Below, one piece after another: positions 35,330-44,284 of a stretch of DNA of 64,000 bases. This DNA is from Granulicella sp. S156 (lineage in GTDB: Bacteria > Acidobacteriota > Terriglobia > Terriglobales > Acidobacteriaceae): the NCBI RefSeq assembly GCF_009766105.1, contig NZ_LMUH01000026.1, positions 360,721 through 424,720 on the forward strand. The letters are read 5' to 3'. Numbering within the stretch: position 1 is the stretch's first letter; every line of letters starts with the position of its first letter. The notes below the pieces were generated by a model. That model was not told the origin of the DNA. It did no database searches and worked only from the letters and a program-made list of their open reading frames with translations. The translations under genes were made by a program, and so were the position numbers.

Positions 35330-36589
35330 ATGGCCAAGACTCTGGATGTTTACCTGCACAGCGAGCCGGTTGGCTACCTGATTCAGGACCATGGCGGTCA
35401 GATGATCTTCCAGTATGCGGAGAGTTGGTTGGAAAGGGTGGGTGCGTCCCCCCTGTCCCAGTCTTTGCCGCTGCGCAAAGAGCGCTTCTCACGGAACGAG
35501 TGTCGAGGATACTTCGGCGGGATTCTGCCGGAAGAGAGCAAGCGCGAGATCATTGCCCGCAATCTTGGCATTAGCGCCCGCAATGACTATGCCATGCTGG
35601 AGCAGATCGGCGGTGAGTGCGCCGGAGCCGTCACCTTCGTTCCGACGGGCGAACCGCTACCGGAGAGCGAGTATCGCTACCGGACGCTTTCCAGCAAAGA
35701 ACTCGCCGCCGTCCTAAGAGAGCTTCCCAGGCGTCCGCTGCTCGCCGGCGATGCGGGAATCCGCCTCTCGCTTGCCGGGGCGCAAGACAAGGTTGCAGTG
35801 CGCGTCGATGGCGATGAGATCTCGCTTCCCTTGGGCGGAGCGCCAAGCACACATATCCTGAAGCCAGGGGTGGAACGTTTTGAGGGAGTTGTCGCCAATG
35901 AAGCGCTCTGTATGCGGCTTGCTGCCGCCATCGGCATTCCGACCGCGAAGGTGGAGACACGTTCTGTCGAAGGGATGCACTATCTGCTGGTGGAGCGGTA
36001 CGACCGCATCTACCGCGCAGACCCTGGACGAGAGTCCGTCCTTGACCGACTTCATCAGGAGGACTTCTGCCAAGCGATGGGGATCGTCTCTGAGAGGAAG
36101 TATCAGAAAGAAGGTGGCCCGTCGCTCAAGCAATGCTTTGCCTTGCTGCGCGAGGTGTCTAGTACACCCGTGATCGACCTCTCTCGTTTGCTTGACGCGG
36201 TGATCTTCAACTATCTCGTCGGAAACAACGATGCCCACGGCAAGAACTTCTCCCTGCTCTACCGGGGCATCGCAACGGACGATATGCAGGTCAGTTTGTC
36301 GCCACTGTATGACATCGTCAGTACCGTCTACTATCCCGAGATCAGCCGGACCATGGCGATGAAACTCGGCGGCGAATATTCATCCGAGAAGGTGATGCCC
36401 CGCAACTTCGAGCAGTTTGCCGAGGAAGCGGGACTTGCCAAGCCGATGGTGCGGCGTCGCGTCATAGAAGTCGTCGAAGAGATACTCTCCGCGCTTCCTG
36501 CAATGGAACCAGTGGATGGCACCACAGAGGCGATATCGCGTCTCATAGGAGCACGGTGCGATCTGGCCAAGCGATTGTTACGAGGCTAA
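35330..36589 (+). CDS. hipA: HipA-family serine/threonine kinase toxin
   Basis: 419 aa. The N-terminal part has LPLRKERFSRNECRGYFGGILPE (HipA N-terminal domain). The kinase core has SLAGAQDKVAV (Gly-rich loop region) and STHILKPG. The catalytic loop is VGNNDAHGKNFSLL with Asp301 (E. coli HipA Asp309), followed by LSPLYDIVSTVYY as the metal-binding 'DxxS' region. HipA phosphorylates glutamyl-tRNA synthetase in E. coli and drives persistence; the target here is not known. It forms a compact operon with hipB. Confidence 0.93.
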   Translation: MAKTLDVYLHSEPVGYLIQDHGGQMIFQYAESWLERVGASPLSQSLPLRKERFSRNECRGYFGGILPEESKREIIARNLGISARNDYAMLEQIGGECAGAVTFVPTGEPLPESEYRYRTLSSKELAAVLRELPRRPLLAGDAGIRLSLAGAQDKVAVRVDGDEISLPLGGAPSTHILKPGVERFEGVVANEALCMRLAAAIGIPTAKVETRSVEGMHYLLVERYDRIYRADPGRESVLDRLHQEDFCQAMGIVSERKYQKEGGPSLKQCFALLREVSSTPVIDLSRLLDAVIFNYLVGNNDAHGKNFSLLYRGIATDDMQVSLSPLYDIVSTVYYPEISRTMAMKLGGEYSSEKVMPRNFEQFAEEAGLAKPMVRRRVIEVVEEILSALPAMEPVDGTTEAISRLIGARCDLAKRLLRG

Positions 36590-36685
36590 AGCGCAGAATC
36601 ATTCGTCAAGATAGACCATGAAGTACTCCGAGAGACGAACAAAACTTAAAATCAGAGGAACCAGGGTTCCTGCATAAACATCATC

Positions 36686-37258
36686 ATGGCTGACACTTGG
36701 TTTACGTCCGACTTTCATCTCGGGCACTTCAACATCATTCGCTACTGCAACCGTCCGTTCGCGGACACGCAGGAGATGAACGCGGCTATCGTGGAGCGCA
36801 TGAATGCGTCGGTGAAGTCGGATGACGTGCTCTATTTCCTCGGGGACTTCTGCATGGGAGGACCAAAGGCAGTTGCCCTCTATCGCAATCAGATTGCCTG
36901 CAAGACGATCCACTTCATCGACGGAAATCACGACGGGACGACGCGGAAGGTACCGCACCTGTTCACCTCTTGGAGTTCTCTCTCCGAAATTCGTGTGGGC
37001 AAGCAAGGGATCGTTCTCTGCCACTATGCCATGAAGGTCTGGCCGCACCACTCGCGCGGGACGTGGCAGCTCTATGGCCATTCACATGGCAACCTGCCGG
37101 ATGATCCGCTGTCGCTCTCGATGGACGTTGGAGTGGACAGCCACGACTTTCGCCCTTGGCACTTCGATGAGATTCAGGCTGTCATGAAGGTCAAGGCAGA
37201 AGCGAAGGCGAAGCATATCGAGATGAGGGAGTTGATGGCAGGAAAGGGCGAATCGTAG
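36686..37258 (+). CDS. Metallophosphoesterase, calcineurin-like
   Basis: 190 aa. The metal-binding motifs of the family appear in order: SDFHLGH, YFLGDF, DGNHDG, CHYA, and YGHSHG. Small proteins of this layout act as phosphodiesterases or phosphatases on nucleotides or nucleic-acid ends, often called phosphoesterase or hydrolase. It is 6 nt before a second, different metallophosphoesterase gene, so the two are probably co-translated. Confidence 0.85.
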   Translation: MADTWFTSDFHLGHFNIIRYCNRPFADTQEMNAAIVERMNASVKSDDVLYFLGDFCMGGPKAVALYRNQIACKTIHFIDGNHDGTTRKVPHLFTSWSSLSEIRVGKQGIVLCHYAMKVWPHHSRGTWQLYGHSHGNLPDDPLSLSMDVGVDSHDFRPWHFDEIQAVMKVKAEAKAKHIEMRELMAGKGES

Positions 37259-37264
37259 GAGGTA

Positions 37265-37915
37265 ATGACAATGGCAAAAGTGCGAATCATCTGTATCAGC
37301 GACACGCACGGACAACACGCCGGTCTCCGTGTTCCCGATGGAGACATTCTGATCCATGCGGGCGATTTCATGACCTATGGAAACACGCCGCGCGAGATCA
37401 TCGACTTCAACACATGGCTTGGTCGTCAGCCTCATGCACACAAGATTGTCATCGCCGGAAACCATGATCGGTTGTTCGAGTCACACCCCATACCAGCTCG
37501 TGCCCTCATCACAAACGCCATCTACCTGGAGGACTCGGGCGTCGAAGTGGAAGGTCTAAAGTTCTGGGGATCACCAGTGCAGCCGCCTTTCAACAACTGG
37601 GCATTCAACGTACAGCGAGGCCAGCCGATACGCCGGCATTGGGACAAAATCCCGATGGGGACAGATGTCCTGGTGACTCACGGACCGCCTTTCGGGATTC
37701 TCGATCAATCCCGTCCGATGACCGACCATTTAGGTTGCGAAGAGTTGGCAGAAGTTGTGGAGAAGATCGCACCCAGGCTCCACCTGTTCGGGCACATACA
37801 TGGCGGTCAGGGGCGTGTGCATGGTAGCAATGGATGTGAATTCGTGAATGCTTCTGTGCTGAATGAACATTACATCCTGGTGCATGAGCCGCAGATCGTT
37901 GACTTGGAGATCTGA
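37265..37915 (+). CDS. Metallophosphoesterase, MPPED/UPF0046-like
   Basis: 216 aa. Motifs are SDTHGQH, ILIHAGDF, IAGNHDRLFE, WGSPVQPPFNNWAF, VLVTHGPPFGILD and LHLFGHIHGGQG. The 'GSP.qP.f.nwaFn' segment is characteristic of the MPPED1/2-like group, which have phosphodiesterase activity in the animal members. It begins with an ATG two codons before a second ATG (37271). 52 nt after its stop a PD-(D/E)XK-type gene starts on the same strand. Confidence 0.85.
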   Translation: MTMAKVRIICISDTHGQHAGLRVPDGDILIHAGDFMTYGNTPREIIDFNTWLGRQPHAHKIVIAGNHDRLFESHPIPARALITNAIYLEDSGVEVEGLKFWGSPVQPPFNNWAFNVQRGQPIRRHWDKIPMGTDVLVTHGPPFGILDQSRPMTDHLGCEELAEVVEKIAPRLHLFGHIHGGQGRVHGSNGCEFVNASVLNEHYILVHEPQIVDLEI

Positions 37916-37967
37916 TTCAGATCAGGCACTCAGGGAGATTACTTGCAACAACAGATTGGAGCCACTG

Positions 37968-38540
37968 ATGGACAATTTTGAGGGCATCATTGCGACTTTG
38001 CTTGAGGCCGACCACTACTGGGTGCGCAGGTCTTTCAAGATCGACGTAACACTGGAAGAAAAGCGGGAAGTCGGCAAGCACTCGATACCGCGCCCTGAGA
38101 TCGATCTGCTTGCTCTCAGCTACTCCAAGAATGAAGTCGTCGCCTTTGAGGTAAAGTCGTTCCTCAATTCTCCGGGCGTCAGACTGGCAGACCTGCAAAA
38201 GGAACACGACCTCCAGGAGGGACGGTACAAGCTTTTCACTTCGCGTGGATATCGGAAAGTTGTTCTGGCTAGGCTAAAGCTAGACCTGATAAGTCATGGC
38301 ATGGCGAACTCAGATACGACGGTGAAACTGGGGCTCGCGGCAGGAAAGGTGTACCAAAAGAAAAATGAGCCTCCGATGACTCAAAGCAACCTGATGAGGG
38401 AGTTCCTAGAGAAGAACGATTTCATCTTTTGGTCGCCGGAGGACATTAGGCAAAGGGTCAAGGCACTGGCGCAGCGGGCATACGAGAATGACCCGGTCAT
38501 CATTGCGGCCAAGATTCTCTTTCCCGAACTCACAAAGTGA
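37968..38540 (+). CDS. PD-(D/E)XK nuclease-like protein
   Basis: 190 aa. RPEIDLLALSYSKNEVVAFEVKSF places Asp46, Glu61 and Lys63 in the PD-(D/E)XK arrangement. Residues before (WVRRSFKIDVTLEEKREVGK) could supply the first Glu-bearing helix. GRYKLFTSRGYRKVVLARLKL continues the alpha/beta core. A longer frame opens at 37863 but ATG 37968 has TTGGAG 7 nt upstream. Nearby phosphoesterases suggest a common nucleic-acid role. Target unknown. Confidence 0.68.
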   Translation: MDNFEGIIATLLEADHYWVRRSFKIDVTLEEKREVGKHSIPRPEIDLLALSYSKNEVVAFEVKSFLNSPGVRLADLQKEHDLQEGRYKLFTSRGYRKVVLARLKLDLISHGMANSDTTVKLGLAAGKVYQKKNEPPMTQSNLMREFLEKNDFIFWSPEDIRQRVKALAQRAYENDPVIIAAKILFPELTK

Positions 38541-38829
38541 GTCTCGCCGACGATACGTAAGCCCCAGTGCAGCTAATGCACAAGCGTTACGCTGCTTTGC
38601 AGCGGGTGTTTAGGCTGACACGTCATCCCCAATTGGGAACTGCAGAGCTGCCCAAAGTTCACGATTGATAACGTGTTTGCTTTCAACTATTTGCTTTTTC
38701 GCGTCTCCGACTGTAAACGCCGGGGTGGGGGACAACATTTCTTCTTAGCGGCGGCGTTTTCAGAAACCGATAGAGCGGTGGAAGCATCCAAACGCTTCAA
38801 GGTACACCTGTTCCAGCAGAGCATCTCGA
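38541..38829. other. Intergenic region, nothing recognised
   Basis: About 290 bp between the nuclease-like gene and the MobC-like gene. A 74-codon frame (38673-38897) overlaps the next gene and has no family resemblance. Possible promoter of the mobilization genes; no clear motif seen. Confidence 0.4.
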
Positions 38830-39252
38830 ATGGCCTCCTCAAACGACAAGCCGCACGAAACGATCATGCCGTCGTCCTCTACCGGGCCGTCAAATGAGAC
38901 CTCCCGTGCGAGATCCATTGCCACGCGCCTCACCGAAACCGAGTTCGGCGAGGTGGAGGCAGCAGCCGCGAACGCCGGTAAGAAGGTGGCGGAATGGCTC
39001 CGCGAGGCGGCACTCGCTCATGCTCGTGCTGGCCAGGAGGAACAAACCGATCCGATTCTACTGGCGGAGATCATGGGGATGCGTGCCCTGATGCTGAATC
39101 TGTTTGCCAGAGCGTCGGAAGGGCCACTGACCACTGAAGACCTACGCAAGATGTCGGCCTATTCGGACTCTATCAAGGAGCAGAAGGCCAAAGAGTTCAT
39201 GGCCCAGAGGCTTCGCCGGAACAGTATCAAAACCACGGTCAAGCCGGAATGA
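38830..39252 (+). CDS. MobC-like relaxosome protein (ribbon-helix-helix)
   Basis: 140 aa. SIATRLTETEFGEVEAAAANAGKKVAEWLREAALAHA is the RHH-type N-terminal DNA-binding region of plasmid mobilization accessory proteins (MobC/TraY-like), with strand 'RLT..E' and helices. The following helix-rich part has LLAEIMGMRALMLNLFA, as in many MobC homologs. It would bind oriT together with the relaxase. The stop overlaps the next gene's ATG by 4 nt. The Ser/Thr-rich first 25 residues look disordered. Confidence 0.75.
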   Translation: MASSNDKPHETIMPSSSTGPSNETSRARSIATRLTETEFGEVEAAAANAGKKVAEWLREAALAHARAGQEEQTDPILLAEIMGMRALMLNLFARASEGPLTTEDLRKMSAYSDSIKEQKAKEFMAQRLRRNSIKTTVKPE

Positions 39253-40154
39253 AACTCTCCCGCATTCGATTTGCATTTCCGTGGCGCATCGCCGTGATTC
39301 TGGCCCTTGTTCCATGCCTGCCGGTACTCGCGTTCTGGGCATGGTTCAGGTGGGAAGTACCGCCGTTGCAGCGGTATTATCTCGCCGCCTATTGGGACAG
39401 TTCCGAAGGTGCAAAGCAGCCTGGTGCGCAGACTCAAATCCGATGGCTCATGGCGACGGCTCCCGGACGCAAGAGACGATGGTGCATCGGCTCCGATGTC
39501 ACGGATGGAAGCCAGAATGATCTGTCGCTGAAACTCTCGCCCGCAGCTCTTGAACAAGGATGGGTGGGCATAGAGAGGACCTCCGTAGAAAGCATGGGTT
39601 CCGCCGAGCTGGAAGCCGTCCTACAGGAATATTTCTATGACGGCGTAAGTTTCCGTCAACTCGTAAATGAACCGTTGCTCTATGGTATTGCGGCCTGGGT
39701 GATCGTCGCGTATCTGGCGTTCATGATGAGGGAGGATATTGGGGAAGAATGCAGACAACTTCGACGAGCGGTTACGGAGCCGAAATGGTCATCGAATTCT
39801 GAAGCAGATTGGCCCGAGAATCGAGAGGGGATTGTCGCTCGAATTCGGTCGCGAATTGCCCACTGGATTAGTGAGAAGGAAGTACAGCTTAAGCGGGCGA
39901 AGTTCGGGACTCAAAGCAGCCGCCGATCCATCCTTAAGCAGTTCCCGAATCCAGAGAGTCTTCGTGGGAGTTGCCCACCAGCATCGACTGAAGTTCAACA
40001 CGAAGTTTCTACCGCACAGCAACTCGCCAATCCACTCCCTTCTCACTCTCCAAAGCTACCGCCCCAGCGACGTACGATCTTCCCCAGATCGTCGCCATCG
40101 GATTCGGCACATTCGCAGCCAGAACCGTGGGACGAGTCGGAATGGATTGATTGA
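39249..40154 (+). CDS. Two-helix membrane protein of the mobilization region
   Basis: 301 aa with two strongly hydrophobic segments: WRIAVILALVPCLPVLAFWAWF near residues 12-33 and LLYGIAAWVIVAYLAFMM near 142-159, with a periplasmic-type loop between. After that it is charged and then Pro/Ser-rich. The two-helix start followed by a basic linker resembles the membrane anchor of coupling proteins (TraD/TrwB), but no ATPase motifs follow, so it is not a complete coupling protein. Overlaps the MobC-like gene by 4 nt. The C-terminal ~110 residues are low in complexity and may be disordered. Confidence 0.62.
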   Translation: MKLSRIRFAFPWRIAVILALVPCLPVLAFWAWFRWEVPPLQRYYLAAYWDSSEGAKQPGAQTQIRWLMATAPGRKRRWCIGSDVTDGSQNDLSLKLSPAALEQGWVGIERTSVESMGSAELEAVLQEYFYDGVSFRQLVNEPLLYGIAAWVIVAYLAFMMREDIGEECRQLRRAVTEPKWSSNSEADWPENREGIVARIRSRIAHWISEKEVQLKRAKFGTQSSRRSILKQFPNPESLRGSCPPASTEVQHEVSTAQQLANPLPSHSPKLPPQRRTIFPRSSPSDSAHSQPEPWDESEWID

Positions 40155-40626
40155 GGGAGAGACCTCCGATGTCTCGAAGTCTACCAAGTCAGATCGCGTA
40201 TTAACTCCGCATCTCTTCGCTCAACGGTAAGCAGCAGACAAAGCCTTCAAGTTAATCTCCTTCAACTTATCTCAAAGGGCTGCCTGACAAGAGCTATTTG
40301 AGAGCGAGAGAGACCTCGTTTGAGTATGGAAATACATCGGTCAGAACTCAAGAGAAAGAATTGTCACGGATGACTTTCTAGCAGCGTGTTGAGTCTTGCA
40401 TTCTGCCATCTATAACTACTTGCTATGGGCTAGTAATTGCCACTGTAATCTCTGGTCTTTCACTCTAGTAATTGCTTTGCAAAAGACAGAAATAGCCAAT
40501 AACCATAGGGGTCTAAGCGACTATGACCCGAAAAAATATTCTGTAATAACGACCCACTTATCCACAATTATGGGCTACGATGTGAACCAAGACAGTAACG
40601 AGATGCTGTCTTGCGAGCCCAAGCAT
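40155..40626. other. AT-rich region before the relaxase, candidate oriT
   Basis: 472 bp between the membrane-protein gene and the relaxase start, clearly more AT-rich than surroundings. It contains the direct repeat CTAGTAATTGC at 40430-40440 and 40465-40475 (35 bp apart). MobF elements usually have oriT near the relaxase and accessory gene. A frame for the relaxase is open from 40396, but the conserved relaxase N-terminus begins at 40627. Confidence 0.4.
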
Positions 40627-43386
40627 ATGTTGACCATCTCTAAATCGTTGTCTGCTGGACAAGCACGGACGTATCATGCGCGCGAGTTCACTTCCGAACG
40701 ACAGAACTACTGGAGTCGCGACCAGCAAGGGCATAGCGAGTGGCAGGGGAGCCTTGCGAAGGAGTGGGGCCTATACGGCAACGTAGGCGCTGAAGAGTTT
40801 GCTCGTCTGAGCGAAGGTCGGCATCCGGAGAGCGATGCGCAGCTCGTCAAGCACCAGCCCGCTAGGACCTACGACAATCGCTATGGCAAGCAGATCACCA
40901 GTTCAGAGCATCGCGCAGGATGGGACGCTACGTTCTCCGCCCCGAAGTCTGTCTCACTTACGGCCCTTGTGGGTGGCGATGATCGTGTGCGAGAGGCACA
41001 CCGCGAAAGCGTTCGCGTGGCATTGCAAGAATTGGAGCGGTATACACAGGCGAGGATCGGTAATGTTCATGCGCCGGAGACAACGGGCAAGTTCGTTGCC
41101 GCTACCTTCGAGCATGACACCGCTCGTCCCGTAGACGGCTATGCTGCACCGCAGCTTCACACTCACGCTGTGGTTTTCAATGTGACCGAGCGGGAGAATG
41201 GGCAGACACGTGCGTTGCAAGAGCGCAGCTTGTTTCAGTCGCAACAGTATGCGACAACCGTTTACCGCTCCGAGCTTGCGATGAGGCTCCAGGGACTCGG
41301 CTATGAGATCGAACGTGGCAAGCATGGGCAGCCTGAGATCAAGGGTTATTCGCAGGAGTATCTGGAGGCATCGAGCCCGCGTCGTGTGCAGATCAAAGAA
41401 CACCTGCAGGAGATCGGCAGAGAGGGTGCGGGCGCGGCGCAGGTTGCCGCGCATCGCACCCGAGACAGCAAGGAGCTTCATTCGCCCGAAGAAGTGCTGC
41501 AGCAGCACCGTGAGCTGGCCGCGCGGTTCGGCCATCAGGCTGATCATGTAGTAGCAAAGGCACACGAACAGCACCATGAAGCGCAGCCGGAGAGGACGGC
41601 GCAACAGTCAGTGACGTATTCACGCAACCACGTCTTTGAACGCTCTGCTGTTCAGGACGAACGCGCAATCCTGCAAGCGGCGATCGACCGCAGCATGGGA
41701 CAGGCTTCTTATAGCAAGGTACGCGATGAGTTTGAGCAGCGGGTGATGAGAGGGGAGTTCCGAGCTGTAGCACGGACAGATGGCCGAGCAGCACCACAGT
41801 ACACAACCGCTGAGATGATGCGGATGGAGCGTGAGATCGTCGGTCACATGCAGCGCGGCAATCAGCGCGGCTACGACGACCCAATGCTGGTGTCGCCACA
41901 GTTGCGAATCTGGACAGAAGATCGTCACCCTGAGTTGAATCGTTCGCAACGCAAGGCGGTCGATGAGGTATTCCTGAGTCGCGAGAAGATTGTGGGCTTG
42001 GATGGTGTCGCCGGTGCAGGTAAGACAACGACGCTCGCTGTCGTCCGTGAGGGGGTAGAAGCGCAGGGGTACAAGGTCGAAGGGTTTGCGCCGACATCTC
42101 GCGCGGCACACAAGCTCGCTGAGGCCGGCATGGAGACCTCGACTATCCAGCGTCATCTTGCCAAAGGGACGCAACCCGACACCGGAGAGAAGCGCTTGTA
42201 TGTGCTCGATGAATCCTCGCTTGCATCCACGCGCCAGATGCACGACTTCATCGAACGTCTCCATCGGAATGATCGGGTGCTCTTGGTGGGAGATAGTCGC
42301 CAGCATGAGGCCGTCGAAGCGGGGCGTCCGTTTGCGCAACTACAGGAAGCAGGGATGCGGACGGCGACGCTGAATGACATCGTTCGCCAGCGCGATCCAG
42401 AGTTGAAGCAGGTCGTTGAGCAGTTGGCACGCGGCCAAGTGGGAGCCGCCGTCGAGAGTCTTGACCAGCAAGGCCGTGTGCATCAGGTAAGGGGACACGA
42501 TGAACGTATTGCGGCGATTGCGCGGGAGTACGCCAGGTCTCCCGGCGGCACACTCGTTGTTTCGCCAGACAACCGTTCGCGCAGCGAGATCAATCGGCGG
42601 ATACATGATGAGCTGCAATCGCGTGGACTTGTGAGCAGGCAAGAGCATTCCGTGCGGACGCTTGTGCCACGTCAGGAGATGACCGGCGCGGATCGCAGTT
42701 GGGCTCAGCAGTACAAGGCCGATGATATTTTGCGTTACTCGCGATCATCGAAGGAAACCGGCATCGAGAAAGGCGAATATACCCGCGTCCTGACTGTGAA
42801 CGCCCAAGCGAACACCCTGACTGTGGTCCGGGGAAATGGGGAGCAGACCACCTATGACCCGCGTCGCCAGGTTGGAGTTTCGGTCTACCGAGAGCAGGAG
42901 AAGAGATTCTCCGTGGGTGATCGCATACAATTCACCGCGCCTAGTCAGGACTTGAAGATCGCGAATCGTGACTTGGGGACGGTGGAGAGCATTGGGCGGG
43001 ACGGAGCGATGCGGTTGAAGTTGGACGATGAACGCGGCGTCGACTTCAATCCGCAACGCCATCCTCATCTTGACCACGGATACGCCGTAACCAGCTACTC
43101 CAGCCAGGGCCAGACTGCGGAGCGCGTGTTGGTCCACGTAGATACAGAGCTTGCCGCAAAGGATCTGCTCAACAGCCGAATGGCATATGTCTCGATCTCG
43201 CGCGGTCAATGGGACGCGCAAATTTTCACGGACAATCTGGAAAAGCTGCCACAGGCCTTAGGTCATGATGTTTCGCACCAGAGCGCATATAGGCCGGAGC
43301 AAGCTATCGGCTTAGCTCAGCAGAAGGTCGTGCCTCCGCCAGCGCATGACAAGGACTTGAGTATGGGGTTCGGGTTGAGTCTCTGA
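40627..43386 (+). CDS. MobF-family relaxase/helicase (TrwC-like)
   Basis: 919 aa. Starts MLTISKSLSAGQARTYHAREF as in TrwC/TraI relaxases, with candidate nicking tyrosines Tyr16 and Tyr28. FEHDTARP and PQLHTHAVVFN give the three-His metal site (His163, 178, 180). The C-terminal half is a SF1 helicase with Walker A GVAGAGKTTT (Lys ~466), YVLDESSLAS, VLLVGDSRQHEAVEAG and late GYAVTSYSSQGQTAERV. It nicks oriT, binds the 5' end and unwinds DNA for transfer. The frame is open further upstream (ATGs at 40570 and 40396) but family alignment supports 40627. Confidence 0.93.
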   Translation: MLTISKSLSAGQARTYHAREFTSERQNYWSRDQQGHSEWQGSLAKEWGLYGNVGAEEFARLSEGRHPESDAQLVKHQPARTYDNRYGKQITSSEHRAGWDATFSAPKSVSLTALVGGDDRVREAHRESVRVALQELERYTQARIGNVHAPETTGKFVAATFEHDTARPVDGYAAPQLHTHAVVFNVTERENGQTRALQERSLFQSQQYATTVYRSELAMRLQGLGYEIERGKHGQPEIKGYSQEYLEASSPRRVQIKEHLQEIGREGAGAAQVAAHRTRDSKELHSPEEVLQQHRELAARFGHQADHVVAKAHEQHHEAQPERTAQQSVTYSRNHVFERSAVQDERAILQAAIDRSMGQASYSKVRDEFEQRVMRGEFRAVARTDGRAAPQYTTAEMMRMEREIVGHMQRGNQRGYDDPMLVSPQLRIWTEDRHPELNRSQRKAVDEVFLSREKIVGLDGVAGAGKTTTLAVVREGVEAQGYKVEGFAPTSRAAHKLAEAGMETSTIQRHLAKGTQPDTGEKRLYVLDESSLASTRQMHDFIERLHRNDRVLLVGDSRQHEAVEAGRPFAQLQEAGMRTATLNDIVRQRDPELKQVVEQLARGQVGAAVESLDQQGRVHQVRGHDERIAAIAREYARSPGGTLVVSPDNRSRSEINRRIHDELQSRGLVSRQEHSVRTLVPRQEMTGADRSWAQQYKADDILRYSRSSKETGIEKGEYTRVLTVNAQANTLTVVRGNGEQTTYDPRRQVGVSVYREQEKRFSVGDRIQFTAPSQDLKIANRDLGTVESIGRDGAMRLKLDDERGVDFNPQRHPHLDHGYAVTSYSSQGQTAERVLVHVDTELAAKDLLNSRMAYVSISRGQWDAQIFTDNLEKLPQALGHDVSHQSAYRPEQAIGLAQQKVVPPPAHDKDLSMGFGLSL

Positions 43387-43500
43387 GGAACGGTGGAACA
43401 TTGCACCGCGAGAGAACAGGGTTGCGGCAACAAGGAAGCTTAGTTGAGTGCAGCAAAGCTTTAGAAGCGAGTACGGAAATCTGCAATAGGGGATGGGGAT

Positions 43501-43809
43501 ATGTCGGCACAGCAAATCATCGACTTCGATAAAGTCGGCTTGAAGTCGTCCCAGCGGGAGCATACAGGGACAGAGTTCAAGACTGGTCGCAGGAAACCGC
43601 CACAACGGGTCACCGTCGCACCCGAAAACAAGATCCTGGTGAGTCGCGAAGAGGCGTCCCAGATGCTTTCCATCAGTCAGCGCGCGCTTGATTACCTCGT
43701 GGCGACGAAGCGATTGGCCGCCAGAAGAATTGGTGGCAGGGTTCTGATCCCGGTCTCAGACCTGCGTCAATATGCGCGCTTTGACCATCCCGAACGGATT
43801 GCAGGCTAA
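43501..43809 (+). CDS. Excisionase/AlpA-like helix-turn-helix protein
   Basis: 102 aa. KILVSREEASQMLSISQRALDYLVATKRLAARRIGGRVLIPVSDLRQYA is the excisionase-family (HTH_17) domain: winged HTH with 'S..EaA..L.iS...l..lv..g.L...riGgr..ip..dl..y'. The first 45 residues are charged and probably flexible. Near attR, it is a good candidate for the Xis that steers integrase towards excision, although such proteins may also be transcription factors. Confidence 0.78.
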   Translation: MSAQQIIDFDKVGLKSSQREHTGTEFKTGRRKPPQRVTVAPENKILVSREEASQMLSISQRALDYLVATKRLAARRIGGRVLIPVSDLRQYARFDHPERIAG

Positions 43810-43827
43810 TCTCTGGCTTGAGTGCTT

Positions 43828-43877
43828 GTGTTCATAATTATGGACACAAAGGGCGACTGCGTTCATAATTCAGAACG
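43828..43877. promoter_or_regulatory. Two palindromic operators before the XRE gene
   Basis: GTGTTCATAATTATGGACAC at 43828-43847 and CGTTCATAATTCAGAACG at 43860-43877. Centres are 31 bp apart (three helical turns). Both are near-perfect inverted repeats sharing TTCATAATT. The XRE ATG is 10 nt downstream. Confidence 0.65.
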
Positions 43878-43887
43878 TAGCCCCGCC

Positions 43888-44208
43888 ATGGACAGTCTTC
43901 CCATCCCAGTCAAGAACGCCCTTCGGAAACTCGGAAGCGACATCCGAGATGCGAGACGGAGACGACGCATCCCAGCGGCGGTCATGGCTGACCGCGCGTT
44001 CATTTCGCGCACCACCCTTGTGAAACTTGAAAAGGGTGATCCCGGCGTTGCTATGGGAACCTACGCCGCTGTTCTATTCGTACTCGGAATGATCGACAGG
44101 CTCCGCGAACTCGCGGAAGCCAGATCGGATGAGACCGGGTTAGCGCTTGAAGAGGCGCGTCTCCCAAAACGTATTTCAATCCGCCGAGCACAGAGAAAAC
44201 TGAGGTGA
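43888..44208 (+). CDS. Small XRE-family HTH regulator
   Basis: 106 aa. The HTH reads ALRKLGSDIRDARRRRRIPAAVMADRAFISRTTLVKLEKGDPGVAMGTYAAVLFVLGM, a pattern found in HipB-like and similar antitoxins or regulators. Start at ATG 43888 is preferred because the longer GTG form (43822) would put both palindromic operators inside the coding region. No HipA-like partner is next to it, so it may control the excisionase or mobilization genes. Confidence 0.75.
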   Translation: MDSLPIPVKNALRKLGSDIRDARRRRRIPAAVMADRAFISRTTLVKLEKGDPGVAMGTYAAVLFVLGMIDRLRELAEARSDETGLALEEARLPKRISIRRAQRKLR

Positions 44209-44284
44209 GACTTCAAGTCTGATGGGATTTGCACTTAAAAGATGAAATCTAGAAGCTCCACTCTATGAACAACTTGCGGACAAC

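Noticed and set aside
38673-38897. 74-codon plus-strand frame
   Set aside because: Overlaps the MobC-like gene start, has no ribosome-binding site and no family likeness.
40396-40626. 77-residue N-terminal extension of the relaxase
   Set aside because: MobF relaxases begin at the MLTISK-type motif; the upstream part is AT-rich, unlike the rest of the gene, and fits a control or oriT region better.
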